In this document: positions 17,804 through 26,622 of the stretch, piece by piece | Layout of the letters: each line of letters begins with the position of its first letter | Position numbering within the stretch: the stretch's first letter is position 1 | Source of the DNA: an uncultured bacterium | Lineage (GTDB): Bacteria > Bacillota > Clostridia > UBA1381 | DNA length: 64,000 bases | Assembly: GCA_905215805.1 (NCBI GenBank) | Contig: CAJMRL010000001.1 | Location: 243,678-307,677, forward strand | Direction: 5' to 3' | The notes under the pieces: model-generated | What the model was told of the DNA's origin: nothing | The model's database searches: none | What the model saw: only the letters and a program-made list of their open reading frames with translations | Made by a program: the position numbers and the translations under genes

Positions 17804-18562
17804 TTACAATCTTACGGATTCGCCGTTATCTCTCAGATACTGCTTTAAATCCTTTATTTCTATTTCTTTGAAGTGAAACAAACTTGCCGCTAAAACGGCA
17901 TCTGCTTTACCTTCACGGAATGCGCTAAGGAAATGCTCCATTGTTCCGGCGCCGCCCGAGGCTATAACCGGTATGCCGACGCTTTCGCTTACGGCGCGCG
18001 TCAACTCTATATCATATCCGGCCTTAGTACCGTCACAATCCATGCTTGTAAGAAGTATTTCTCCCGCGCCGAGCTCTTCGGCTTGTTTTGCCCATTTAAG
18101 AGCGTCAATTCCGGTATTTACCCGCCCGCCGTTAAGATATACATCCCAGCCTCCTTTTTCATGACGCTTTGCGTCAATTGCAACAACAACGCATTGGCGT
18201 CCGAATTTTTCGGCTGCCTCTTTTATAAGGCTGGGATTTTTTACGGCTGCACTGTTTACCGAAACCTTGTCTGCACCGGCGTTAAGTATCTTTCTGAAAT
18301 CTTCAACGCTTCTTATGCCTCCTCCTACGGTAAAAGGTATAAATACCTGCTTTGCAACAGCCTTAACCATATCGACAACGGTATCTCTGTTATCGGAGGA
18401 AGCGGTTATATCTAAAAATACAAGCTCGTCAGCTCCGGCTTTATCATATACCTTTGCACATTCGACAGGATCTCCGGCGTCAATGAGATTTACGAAATTA
18501 ACGCCCTTTACAACTCGTCCGTTATTTACATCAAGACACGGAATTATTCTTTTAGCGTACAT
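17804..18562 (-). CDS. hisF: Imidazole glycerol phosphate synthase, cyclase subunit
   Basis: This 252-residue TIM barrel uses ammonia from HisH to make IGP and AICAR in histidine synthesis. The catalytic aspartates lie in IIPCLDVNNGRVVKG and in LTSMDCDGTKAGYD; phosphate-binding loops TVGGGIRS and IASGGAGT are present. The start at 18562 follows GGAGGTG; a GTG/TTG seven codons upstream lies inside hisH. It overlaps hisH by 11 bases. AICAR produced here could feed the AICAR transformylase encoded at 29.8 kb. Confidence 0.96.
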   Translation of the reverse strand: MYAKRIIPCLDVNNGRVVKGVNFVNLIDAGDPVECAKVYDKAGADELVFLDITASSDNRDTVVDMVKAVAKQVFIPFTVGGGIRSVEDFRKILNAGADKVSVNSAAVKNPSLIKEAAEKFGRQCVVVAIDAKRHEKGGWDVYLNGGRVNTGIDALKWAKQAEELGAGEILLTSMDCDGTKAGYDIELTRAVSESVGIPVIASGGAGTMEHFLSAFREGKADAVLAASLFHFKEIEIKDLKQYLRDNGESVRL

Positions 18563-19169
18563 TATTTTCACCTCCGAGAGCAATAAAGCGTTTTAGAATC
18601 TCAAGTCCCGCCTGACCGCTTTTTTCGGGGTGGAATTGAGTGGCGAATACATTTCCGTCCTCTACGGCGACAGCGATCTTTTTTCCGTATTCGGTATATG
18701 CGCTTATGATATTTTTGTCATCAGGTTCAATATAATAAGAGTGAACAAAATATACATATGGACTTCCGGAAAGAATTTTTGATTCCTTTACAGTTTCTGC
18801 GTTATTCCATCCCATATGTGGAATTTTAAGCTGAGGTGCATCGGGAATTTTTACAACCTTTCCTTTGAATATACCAAGACCGCGTATTCCGGGAGCTTCC
18901 TCGCTTTCTTCAAACATCAGCTGAAGTCCCAAGCAGATGCCTAAAAACGGTTTTCCGCTTTTGGCAGCAGCTATAACTGTATCGACAAGACCGGCATTCT
19001 CAAGGCTTTTCATGCAGTCTCCGAATGCGCCCACACCCGGAAGTATGACCCTGTCCGCCGAAGAAATTTTATCGGCATCGCCCGTTATTTCGCATGAAGC
19101 ACCGAGATAGTCGAGCGCATTTTTGACGCTGTGAAGATTCCCGGCGCCATAGTCTATAATTGCAACCAT
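18552..19169 (-). CDS. hisH: Imidazole glycerol phosphate synthase, glutamine amidotransferase subunit
   Basis: This 205-residue class I amidotransferase releases ammonia for HisF. The nucleophile Cys is in KPFLGICLGLQLMFE, and the His-Glu pair is in FATQFHPEKSGQAG. Glycine-rich IIDYGAGNLHSVKNAL opens the protein. GAAGGA precedes the start and a promoter lies directly upstream. Only hisH and hisF are here; the other his genes must be elsewhere. Confidence 0.96.
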   Translation of the reverse strand: MVAIIDYGAGNLHSVKNALDYLGASCEITGDADKISSADRVILPGVGAFGDCMKSLENAGLVDTVIAAAKSGKPFLGICLGLQLMFEESEEAPGIRGLGIFKGKVVKIPDAPQLKIPHMGWNNAETVKESKILSGSPYVYFVHSYYIEPDDKNIISAYTEYGKKIAVAVEDGNVFATQFHPEKSGQAGLEILKRFIALGGENNVR

Positions 19170-19201
19170 TTTATCATTCCTTCTTTTAAAAAGATATATC
19201 T

Positions 19202-19230
19202 ATTATATCATAGCTCAAAGCAAATAGCAA
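19202..19230 (-). promoter_or_regulatory. Promoter of hisH-hisF
   Basis: Read on the minus strand, TTGCTA (19225-19230), 17 bases and TATAAT (19202-19207). It diverges from the GH43 promoter. Confidence 0.75.
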
Positions 19231-19306
19231 TAGAAAATGTAGAATGGTGAGAAAAAAAGGTATACATTTGATTTGTTGGTAAAGCTACTGATATTTTGTT
19301 TGGGTG

Positions 19307-19335
19307 TTGAAAGTTATTTATTTTTATGTTATACT
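19307..19335 (+). promoter_or_regulatory. Promoter of the GH43 gene
   Basis: TTGAAA (19307-19312), 17 bases and TATACT (19330-19335). A second TATAAT at 19339-19344 lacks a good partner. Confidence 0.65.
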
Positions 19336-19382
19336 TAGTATAATTTATGGCAGTTATCTGCGGCAGGAGGAGTATTAACAGA

Positions 19383-20810
19383 ATGAAACAATATGTAACA
19401 GGAGCAAATCCGTATATGCCGTTATGGGAGCATGTACCGGACGGAGAACCGCGTGTTTTTGAATATAACGGAGAAAAGCGTGTTTATGTATACGGCTCGC
19501 ACGATACAATGCGCAGCGTATATTGCGGGAATGATTATGTTGTATGGTCGGCGCCGGTGACTGATCTGACAAACTGGCGCTGTGACGGGGTAGCGTTTTG
19601 TGCGGATAATATTCTCTATGCGCCCGATGTAGTTAAAAAGGGCGATAAATATTATATGTATATTGCAATGAACGAGGGAAGAGAGATTTATGTTGCCGAA
19701 AGTGATTCACCTGTGGGACCGTTTTTAAATCCGCGCAAAACTGATTTTGGATTTGATATAGGCGTACTTGTTGACGATGATGGAAGATGCTATGCTTATT
19801 GGGGGTTTAAGAAATGCTTTGCCGCCGAAATAAATGATGATATGGCAACAATTAAGGAAGGGACACTAAAAACAAATATGATCCCGCATTGTGGTTTTAG
19901 AGATAACCTATGGGATACCGATAATATCGATGACGAGTTTAGTTATTTCGAGGCGGCGTCTATACGAAAGGTATTCGGCAAATATGTTTTTATCTACAGC
20001 AAAAGAGATATGGCGGGAGACATATCAAAGGCAAAACAGCCAAGTGTGAACGCTTATCTGGATTATGCCTACAGTGATGATCCGCTTTCGGGCTGGATTC
20101 ACGGCGGAACGATAATAAGTAATACAGGGCAAATAATTGAAAATACGGACGGTACAAAAAAGCGTGCGTACCATAAATGCAATAATCATGGAAGCATAGC
20201 AGAAATAGACGGTAAGTGGTATGTATTTTATCACCGCGGTACCGGCACAAATGAATTTGCCCGTCAGGCGATGTTAGAGCCGATCGATGCGGCGATGGAC
20301 CAAAAGGGAAATATTTATCTCGGTAAAATATTTTATGACAATAATAATGAGCCGTATAAATGTGAAGAAGCAGAAATGACGTCTCAGGGAGCACAGATTA
20401 ACGGTATAAACGCGAGTGAAATAATATCGGCAGGCTATACATGCTATATAGATACCGAAGAGGGAGACGGCAGGGCATACATAAGACCGGTATATGATAA
20501 AAATAATTTTTCTTCGCCGGTCGTGAATATTAAAAATAAAACAGTTATAGGATTTAAGTACATAAATTTCTCCGAAAATCCGGTATCGTCACTTTGTATG
20601 CGTATAAAAAATGATGCTGATGTAAATATAAAAATGATGATAGACGATCCTGAATCAGAGCCATGCGGTAATATTAAAGTTGAGGAGAAAACAGATTATA
20701 AATGGATAGAAATTAAGCTTGAACAAGTAATAATGGGAAAGCACAGCGTATATTTCAGCTTTGATACTGTTGGAGTCTGCGAATTTGACTGTTTTACATT
20801 TTGCGAATAA
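19383..20810 (+). CDS. Glycoside hydrolase family 43 with C-terminal beta-sandwich
   Basis: This 475-residue enzyme of the five-bladed propeller family removes arabinose, xylose or galactose from plant polysaccharides. The three GH43 acids are plausibly D in VPDGEPRVF, D in NILYAPDVV and E in YFEAASIRK. HGSIAEIDGKWYVFYHRG is a typical late blade. Residues about 350-475 look like a CBM6-type sandwich. There is no signal peptide, so it should act on imported oligosaccharides. I start at 19383 because AGGAGGAG lies at 19365-19372; the ORF opening at 19347 is too close to the promoter. Substrate cannot be fixed from sequence. Confidence 0.85.
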   Translation: MKQYVTGANPYMPLWEHVPDGEPRVFEYNGEKRVYVYGSHDTMRSVYCGNDYVVWSAPVTDLTNWRCDGVAFCADNILYAPDVVKKGDKYYMYIAMNEGREIYVAESDSPVGPFLNPRKTDFGFDIGVLVDDDGRCYAYWGFKKCFAAEINDDMATIKEGTLKTNMIPHCGFRDNLWDTDNIDDEFSYFEAASIRKVFGKYVFIYSKRDMAGDISKAKQPSVNAYLDYAYSDDPLSGWIHGGTIISNTGQIIENTDGTKKRAYHKCNNHGSIAEIDGKWYVFYHRGTGTNEFARQAMLEPIDAAMDQKGNIYLGKIFYDNNNEPYKCEEAEMTSQGAQINGINASEIISAGYTCYIDTEEGDGRAYIRPVYDKNNFSSPVVNIKNKTVIGFKYINFSENPVSSLCMRIKNDADVNIKMMIDDPESEPCGNIKVEEKTDYKWIEIKLEQVIMGKHSVYFSFDTVGVCEFDCFTFCE

Positions 20811-20824
20811 AAAATCAATAAAAG

Positions 20825-20862
20825 CTCCGAGTCTTTTGATTAAGATTCGGAGTATTTATTTT
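20825..20862 (+). terminator. Terminator after GH43
   Basis: CTCCGAGTCTT (20826-20835 region) pairs with AAGATTCGGAG (20842-20852) around TTGATT, followed by TATTTATTTTAT. Confidence 0.8.
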
Positions 20863-20944
20863 ATGCTGAGATATGCAGTCCAAAATATAAAACGGACGGA
20901 AAAACAGATGTAACAGATATTACAGCAAAAGTTAAGGATTTTAA

Positions 20945-20973
20945 TTGACTAACCTGTAGTTTTGATATATAAT
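20945..20973 (+). promoter_or_regulatory. Promoter of the NYN-alkyltransferase/polymerase operon
   Basis: TTGACT (20945-20950), 17 bases and TATAAT (20968-20973). Its position rules out translation from the upstream ATG at 20962. Confidence 0.8.
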
Positions 20974-21015
20974 AGTTATATAAGAGCAAAGCATGGAGAA
21001 GAACGGAGGAAAATG

Positions 21016-22989
21016 ATGTCTACTGCAATATTCTACGACCTTGAAAATATTTCTGTTTTCACAGCGCCAAAAAATTACGGTGAATTTTTAAAGTCTGTAG
21101 ACGAAATAAAAAAGTGTCCGCTTGTAGATGAAATAGTTGCCCAAAAAGCATATATCAGTCTTACTCACAGCGCATATATAAAATATAAAAATTTTCTTGA
21201 TTCTACAGGCATAGAAATATGCGGAGTAGACCCAAAGATGAATGCGAATAAGTCTAATATTGTAGATTTTAAAATGAATGTGGATATAACCGCATATACT
21301 ATTGCCCATAATATAGACACAGTTGTAATAGCTACCGGCGACGGCGATTTCGGACTTTTATGTGAAGAGCTGAAAAATATGGGTAAAAAGGTGGTTATAG
21401 CTTCATACGGAATAACGACAAATAAAAGTATAGTAATGCTTTGTGATGATTGGATAGATTTTAGCGGTAAATATGTTTTATGCGATATAGATGAGCTGTG
21501 CAGAAAAAGATTTGCTTTTATAAGCTGTAATGATTATAGAAAAGCGGTCAAAAAACTTGTGCAGATGATAAAGGATGATTTTCTTGTAAGCCGTTATATG
21601 AGGAGAAGCGGTATTAAGGCAGACGAATTCATATCTCTTGCAAGCCTTATGTGTACTGCTCCTGAGCTTAAGGGGACAGGAATTTCGGAAGATGAGTTTT
21701 TAATGATGCTTCTTGATGATGAAAACGTAGATATAGTAGATTCGAGGGACGGGAAACGAGTTGTATTTTCCGATAAGCCGAAAGAAAAAAGCTTTTTTGA
21801 CCTTTACGAAATTTTGGCAGGATTGGACAGTGAGTTTTCCAAAGACAGGTTTAGAGTATGGCATGAATGGTTCAGTGAAAATATAGAAGCAATACCTGAG
21901 CTGGTATATTATCTTAGATTTTTAGTGAATAATTCTATGTTAGAAATCGACGGAGATAATGCCTCTATTGTTCCGGCAAGAAAATGTGCCGCAAAATTAA
22001 CGGAGAATATATCTGAAAAATTGAAAGCGCTAAAGATTGAGCCGGAAAAGAAGGAATTGGACAAGCTTAAAATGCGTTTTTATAGAAATTATGCTGTAAA
22101 AGCGCCGAAGAAGGAAGAAACCGAGGAACAGGAGCTTGATGAAATTTTTACGCAGGCTATAAAAACAAACTTTGGACGTGTTGTTATAACCGCAGATTCT
22201 GAAGCGGTGCTTTCAGTTTCTTTTACCAATAAATTTGTAAAATATCATCATAATAATATCACATCAGCGGCAGTGAATGAAATAAAGGAATATTTTAAAG
22301 GCGAACGGCGTGAGTTTAGTGTCCCCATACATTTGAAGGGAACGGATTTTCAGAAGAAAGTATGGAATGAGCTAAAGAATATTCCGTACGGAGAAACACG
22401 GACATATAAAGAGATAGCCGAAAAGATAGGGAAACCAAAGGCAAGCAGGGCTGTTGGAATGGCATGTAATAAAAACCCTATTGTAATATTAGTTCCGTGC
22501 CATAGAGTTGTAGGAACGAATGGTTCTCTTACTGGATATGCCGGAGGAATTGAATTAAAGAAGGCTTTGCTGGAAGCTGAAAGTGATCCCGAAAATTTCA
22601 GAAGACATGGGAGATTATACTCAAGCGGCAGAGCGTATACAAACGGAGAAGACGAGGAACATAGTACGGAGGATTCAGATGTTATTGAAAATACAGAATC
22701 CAAAGATATTGCGGTTGAAAACGAAGTAAGCTCTGAAGCAACGGAGGTGCTTTTATTAAAAGCGGCACAGGAGGATAAAGCGGAAGTCCAAGACAACGCT
22801 GAACCGGATCAGGGGGACACGAAAGGCCGCAAAGACAGTGAGAAAAATACAAAAAGAAAGGTAAGTACTAAAGGAAGTAAAGCAAAACGTTCGTATAAAA
22901 ATCGTGTTTCAAAAAATAATGTGCGAAAACGCCGTTCACGTAAAAAGCCGGAGGTGGAAAATGCAGGAGAGAGAGATACTTCACTGTGA
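21016..22989 (+). CDS. Fusion: NYN/PIN-like nuclease domain + O6-alkylguanine-DNA alkyltransferase
   Basis: This 657-residue protein joins parts normally separate. Residues 1-160 are a NYN (LabA/DUF88) PIN-like domain: AIFYDLENIS (D8), SNIVDFKMNVDI (D84, D90) and VVIATGDGDFGLL (D109, D111) supply the expected metal-binding acids. Residues about 165-375 are unassigned, helical, possibly with LOTUS-like winged helices. Residues about 383-525 are a complete alkyltransferase with the acceptor Cys495 in VILVPCHRVVG and the DNA-binding YGETRTYKEIA. The tail (about 540-657) is acidic, then strongly basic (KRKVSTKGSKAKRSYKNR) and could bind nucleic acid. The start at 21016 follows GGAGG (21005-21009). 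It overlaps the polymerase gene by 29 bases. Confidence 0.88.
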   Translation: MSTAIFYDLENISVFTAPKNYGEFLKSVDEIKKCPLVDEIVAQKAYISLTHSAYIKYKNFLDSTGIEICGVDPKMNANKSNIVDFKMNVDITAYTIAHNIDTVVIATGDGDFGLLCEELKNMGKKVVIASYGITTNKSIVMLCDDWIDFSGKYVLCDIDELCRKRFAFISCNDYRKAVKKLVQMIKDDFLVSRYMRRSGIKADEFISLASLMCTAPELKGTGISEDEFLMMLLDDENVDIVDSRDGKRVVFSDKPKEKSFFDLYEILAGLDSEFSKDRFRVWHEWFSENIEAIPELVYYLRFLVNNSMLEIDGDNASIVPARKCAAKLTENISEKLKALKIEPEKKELDKLKMRFYRNYAVKAPKKEETEEQELDEIFTQAIKTNFGRVVITADSEAVLSVSFTNKFVKYHHNNITSAAVNEIKEYFKGERREFSVPIHLKGTDFQKKVWNELKNIPYGETRTYKEIAEKIGKPKASRAVGMACNKNPIVILVPCHRVVGTNGSLTGYAGGIELKKALLEAESDPENFRRHGRLYSSGRAYTNGEDEEHSTEDSDVIENTESKDIAVENEVSSEATEVLLLKAAQEDKAEVQDNAEPDQGDTKGRKDSEKNTKRKVSTKGSKAKRSYKNRVSKNNVRKRRSRKKPEVENAGERDTSL

Positions 22990-24133
22990 CTGTAATGGAT
23001 TTTATGCCTCTGTTGAATGTGTATTGAACCCTAAGCTGAGAAATGTTGCGATGGCTGTGGGAGGGAATGAGCGCGACAGGCATGGGATTATTCTGGCGAA
23101 GAATGAGATAGCAAAAAAATATAATATAAAAACAGCCGAAACAATATGGCAGGCGAAGAAAAAATGTCCGTCGCTTGTTATAGTTTCTCCTCATCATGAT
23201 ATTTACCGCCAATATTCAAAGAAGATATTTGAAATATATAAGCGTTATACGGACCTTGTAGAGCCGTTTAGTCTGGATGAAGCATGGTTGGACGTTACAG
23301 GCAGCAGGCGGCTTTTTGGGGACGGGAAAACCATAGCCGATGAGCTTAGAAGAGTGGTAAAGGAAGAAATAGGTATAACGATTTCAGTTGGAGTTTCATT
23401 TTGCAAGGTGTTTGCGAAGCTTGGGAGTGACTATAAAAAGCCTGATGCAACAACGGTATTTTCGGCGGCTGATTGGAAAAAATATATTTTTCCAATGCCG
23501 GCTCAGAACATGCTTTATGTAGGCAAATCTACTTTGAAGGACTTGAATGAGATGGGGATCTACACTATAGGTGATATTGCATCGTATGACAGAGAGCTGT
23601 TAAAAAAGCGTCTCGGCAAGCTGGGAGAAACATTACATTTATATGCGAATGGGCTTGACGATGCTCCGGTGAAGTCGATATATGATAAAGATGAGATAAA
23701 ATCTGTAGGGAAGGGAAAGACTTTTGCGAAGGATATCTCCGGGTATGAAGAGCTTGATCATGAGATACGTATGCTTTCTGAAGACGTGGCAAGAAGACTT
23801 AGAGCGCATGGATTAAAATGTACGACAGTACAGCTTCATATCAAAGATCCGAAGTTTAGGACTATTTCAAGACAAATCAAGTGCAGATATCCTACATATA
23901 CGGCACGGGAAATATCTGAGTATGCATCGGCACTGCTAAGGAGAGTTTGGAATAAAAGAAGTCCGGTCAGGATGATTACGGTGACAGGAAACGGGCTTGT
24001 TCCTGAGGATAAAATTATGCATCAGCTGAGTCTTTTTGAAGAAGATAATACAGAAAAGCAGGAAAAGTCTGAAAAATTAGAAAAAACACTTGATATGTTA
24101 AAAAATAAATTTGGAAATGATATGTTTTCTTAA
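22961..24133 (+). CDS. dinB: Y-family translesion DNA polymerase (Pol IV type)
   Basis: This 390-residue polymerase copies past damaged bases. The catalytic acids are in LHCDCNGFYASVEC and EPFSLDEAWLDVTGS, and the little-finger domain follows. Near the end MHQLSLFEED contains a QLSLF sliding-clamp-binding motif, then a charged tail. The HCDCNGFYASVE variant differs from the DinB HIDMDxFFASVE and is closer to DCNSFYASVE-type members, so strict DinB naming is tentative. The ATG at 22961 follows GGAGG (22950-22954) inside the end of the upstream fusion gene, so the two are translationally coupled. Confidence 0.92.
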   Translation: MQEREILHCDCNGFYASVECVLNPKLRNVAMAVGGNERDRHGIILAKNEIAKKYNIKTAETIWQAKKKCPSLVIVSPHHDIYRQYSKKIFEIYKRYTDLVEPFSLDEAWLDVTGSRRLFGDGKTIADELRRVVKEEIGITISVGVSFCKVFAKLGSDYKKPDATTVFSAADWKKYIFPMPAQNMLYVGKSTLKDLNEMGIYTIGDIASYDRELLKKRLGKLGETLHLYANGLDDAPVKSIYDKDEIKSVGKGKTFAKDISGYEELDHEIRMLSEDVARRLRAHGLKCTTVQLHIKDPKFRTISRQIKCRYPTYTAREISEYASALLRRVWNKRSPVRMITVTGNGLVPEDKIMHQLSLFEEDNTEKQEKSEKLEKTLDMLKNKFGNDMFS

Positions 24134-24134
24134 A

Positions 24135-24182
24135 TAATAAAAAATACAGAATAAAAGATTATCGTTTCTTCTATTCTGTATT
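24135..24182 (-). terminator. Terminator of tRNA-Ala (and perhaps dinB)
   Basis: AATACAGAATA (24143-24153) and TATTCTGTATT (24172-24182) are perfect complements. On the minus strand the stem is followed by TTTTTTATTATTT. Confidence 0.75.
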
Positions 24183-24196
24183 CCGATTTATTTCTA

Positions 24197-24269
24197 TGGA
24201 GACAGGGGGAATCGAACCCCCGACCTCTTACATGCGAAGCAAGCGCTCTCCCAGCTGAGCTATGCCCCC
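24197..24269 (-). tRNA. tRNA-Ala (anticodon CGC)
   Basis: On the minus strand the 73-base sequence folds as a full cloverleaf: acceptor GGGGGCA with TGTCTCC plus discriminator A, D-arm GCTC..GAGC, anticodon arm CTTGC-TTCGCAT-GTAAG with CGC at the anticodon, five-base variable loop, and T-arm GGGGG-TTCGATT-CCCCC. The 3' CCA is not encoded. It reads GCG alanine codons. Confidence 0.95.
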
Positions 24270-24374
24270 ATAACGATATTATTATATCACATATAAATGT
24301 CTTTTTCAAGTGTTTTTAGTAAAAAATAATAGCAATCATGAATTACAGCAAATAATTAAATGGAGGAGATATAT

Positions 24375-25072
24375 GTGAAAAAATTTATTGCAGTGTTGAT
24401 AAGTATATTTATTAGTCTGTCAATGTATTCGTTGGCATATGCAGAACGGGAATGTGTTGGAACGACCGTAGTTAGGGATGATATGGTTTTTATAAACAAT
24501 AATCCAATTCCAGGAGCCCAGCTTCCTAATCGTTTTGTATATGTATTTGTCGAGGATTTATCTAATTATGGATTCGATGTTTCATTAGATGAAACAGGAG
24601 CTCAGAAACCCATACTATTTCGATAGATTTTGAAAATTCAGATATTATGCCTCAAAGACAACCTTTTCACAATGCTTTGGGTATTGATGAAAAAGGCTTG
24701 AGAAATAAATATGTTTCGGTATCTTTTCCGGACTGCGGCTACAATGAGGTAAACTTTCTTGCGGCAGCGGGTATTATTCAAGGAATGGATGACGGAAGTT
24801 TTGCTCCCGACAAAAGTATCACGAGAGAGGAAGCAGCCGCAATACTTTATCGTATGGCAGAATTTCTGGGAAATAAAACAATAATACAGCATAGGGATGC
24901 AGTTTATTATAATGATGAAAATGAAATTTCCGACTGGGCTGTAAATGCTGTTAAGAGTATGTATGAAATGGGGATCATGAAGGGAATAAATGATTATGAT
25001 TTCTCACCAAAGGGGACATATACGGTTGAACAGGCTATAGCAACCATGTTAAGACTTTATGAATGCGGTTAA
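24375..25072 (+). pseudogene. Frameshifted secreted stalk-domain/S-layer-homology protein
   Basis: The first part starts at GTG 24375 after GGAGGAG and encodes a signal peptide (KKFIAVLISIFISLSMYSLAYA) and a copper-amine-oxidase-like segment (YVFVEDLSNYGFDVSLDE). The frame stops at 24624-24626. The continuation is in another frame: from about 24593 it reads SSETHTISIDFENSDI and then two S-layer-homology repeats (NFLAAAGIIQGMDDGSFAPD with TREEAAAILYRMAEFLG; SMYEMGIMKGINDYDFSPKG). A single-base indel near 24592-24600 would rejoin them. This looks like one broken gene, although a sequencing error or a phase-variable switch is possible. The third S-layer repeat usual in the family is absent. Confidence 0.75.
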
Positions 25073-25124
25073 TAATACGATTAATGATATTATTAAAATT
25101 TGCATATTAATACGGAGGTTCATA

Positions 25125-25880
25125 ATGAATATAAATTGGGATGCAGAAAAATATACAAAGAATTTTTCTTTTGTACATCAGTATGGCGAAGGAGTGTTGG
25201 AGCTTATAGATATAAGGGACGGTATGACCGTTTTGGATCTGGGCTGTGGTAATGGAGCTCTGACAAGCCGTCTTAATGAAATGGGTGCAAATGTATTTGG
25301 CATGGATTCCTCGCATGATTTGATTGAAAAGGCGAGAGAGAAATATCCGGATATTAGATTTATTGAAGGCGATGCGGTAAATTATGTATTGGAAAGCCCT
25401 GTAGATGCTGTATTTTCTAATGCGGTGTTTCATTGGATAGACAAGGACAAGCAGCAGGATATGCTTAAATGTGTATTTGATTCTTTAAAGCCTGGAGGAC
25501 AGTTTGTATTTGAGTTCGGCGGATACGGAAATAACTATATCATACATAAATCTCTTGAAAAAGTGTTTGCTGAACATGGATTGGAGTATAAAATGCCTTT
25601 TTATTTTCCTACAATAGGTGAATATACGTTTTTGATGGAGAAAGCAGGATTTAAAGTTGTGTATGCGGTTCTCTTCGATAGGATGACAGAACTCAGCAAA
25701 GAAGACGGACTTTATGGCTGGATAGATATGTTCGTAAAAACGCCTTTTGAAAATATATCTGGAGAAAAGAAGGATATTCTCATAAAACAGGCAGTATCGT
25801 ATGCAAAAAGCGAGCTTTATCGAAATGGAATATGGTATGCAGATTATGTAAGAATAAGATGCAAGGCTGTAAAGGAATAA
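25125..25880 (+). CDS. Class I SAM-dependent methyltransferase
   Basis: This 251-residue protein has the SAM-binding motif VLDLGCGNGALTSRL at about residue 39, the acidic loop FGMDSSHDLIEKA, and motif IV region DAVFSNAVFHWIDK. It resembles trans-aconitate methyltransferase-like proteins, but the substrate cannot be told. GGAGG at 25114-25118 selects the ATG at 25125 over the longer frame. Confidence 0.85.
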   Translation: MNINWDAEKYTKNFSFVHQYGEGVLELIDIRDGMTVLDLGCGNGALTSRLNEMGANVFGMDSSHDLIEKAREKYPDIRFIEGDAVNYVLESPVDAVFSNAVFHWIDKDKQQDMLKCVFDSLKPGGQFVFEFGGYGNNYIIHKSLEKVFAEHGLEYKMPFYFPTIGEYTFLMEKAGFKVVYAVLFDRMTELSKEDGLYGWIDMFVKTPFENISGEKKDILIKQAVSYAKSELYRNGIWYADYVRIRCKAVKE

Positions 25881-25915
25881 AAGCTAAAAACAGATGCAGA
25901 TGAGTGTGAATAAAA

Positions 25916-26455
25916 TTGCTTGAATCATTGGATTTTTATATATTGGATTTGATACAGAATTTAAGATGTCCTTTTCTGGATTTTCTTATACCCAGAGTAA
26001 CGGCATTAGGAAACGGCGGCATGATATGGATATTGACGTCTTTAATAATGTGTATAAATAAAAAGTACAGAAAAACGGGAATAACCGTATTAGCCGCATT
26101 ATTGGCAGGATTCATAATATGCAATATCATAATAAAGCCTCTTGCAGCAAGGCCTCGCCCGTGTTGGATTGATACCTCTGTTCCGATATTGATAAATGTG
26201 CCGTCAGACTATTCTTTCCCGTCGGGGCATACGCTTTCTTCGTTTATTGCAGCGTTTGTCCTTCTGTTTTCCGGAAACAGATTCAGATATGCGGCAGTTG
26301 TTTTAGCGTCGCTTATAGCATTTTCGAGGCTGTATCTGTATGTACATTTTCCGAGTGATGTGCTTGGAGGGATTTTTCTTGCAGCACTTATATCGTATGT
26401 GGTGCTGGGAGTTTCCAATAAGAGATTCCGGATACGGAAAAATAATAAAAAATAA
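25916..26455 (+). CDS. PAP2-family membrane phosphatase
   Basis: This 179-residue integral membrane protein carries all three PAP2 motifs: KPLAARPRP, YSFPSGHTLSSF and SRLYLYVHFPSDVLGG (Arg, His and Asp of the acid-phosphatase site). It probably removes phosphate from undecaprenyl pyrophosphate or lipid phosphates; that choice is not determined. The best start is TTG at 25916, with only a weak ribosome site, so the exact start is uncertain. A basic tail (RIRKNNKK) ends it. Confidence 0.85.
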   Translation: MLESLDFYILDLIQNLRCPFLDFLIPRVTALGNGGMIWILTSLIMCINKKYRKTGITVLAALLAGFIICNIIIKPLAARPRPCWIDTSVPILINVPSDYSFPSGHTLSSFIAAFVLLFSGNRFRYAAVVLASLIAFSRLYLYVHFPSDVLGGIFLAALISYVVLGVSNKRFRIRKNNKK

Positions 26456-26541
26456 TTTATATTTAGTGATAAGACAGCATGATTTCAAAAGCATATATAG
26501 GCGGAGTTTTGAAAAATTAAAGCTTACTTGCCAATTGCTTA

Positions 26542-26570
26542 TTGACATTTATGCTGTTTTTTATTATAAT
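26542..26570 (+). promoter_or_regulatory. Consensus promoter of the purine operon
   Basis: Perfect TTGACA (26542-26547), 17 bases and TATAAT (26565-26570). The leader to purE is under 50 bases, leaving no room for a purine riboswitch. Confidence 0.9.
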
Positions 26571-26622
26571 TGAATATGGGAAAATGTCCCGTAATTTGAC
26601 GATGAGAAAGGACTTGATTATT

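Noticed and set aside
20870..20946. Possible gene remnant before the NYN fusion
   Set aside because: One frame reads TDGKTDVTDITAKVKDFN and stops, but there is no start, no ribosome site and too little length to call it.
20962..21015. Upstream start for the NYN fusion gene
   Set aside because: This ATG lies between the -35 and -10 boxes, so it cannot be in the transcript; the site GGAGG at 21005 fits the ATG at 21016.
26571..26622. Purine riboswitch in the purE leader
   Set aside because: The consensus promoter leaves under 50 bases before purE and no aptamer-like structure is visible.
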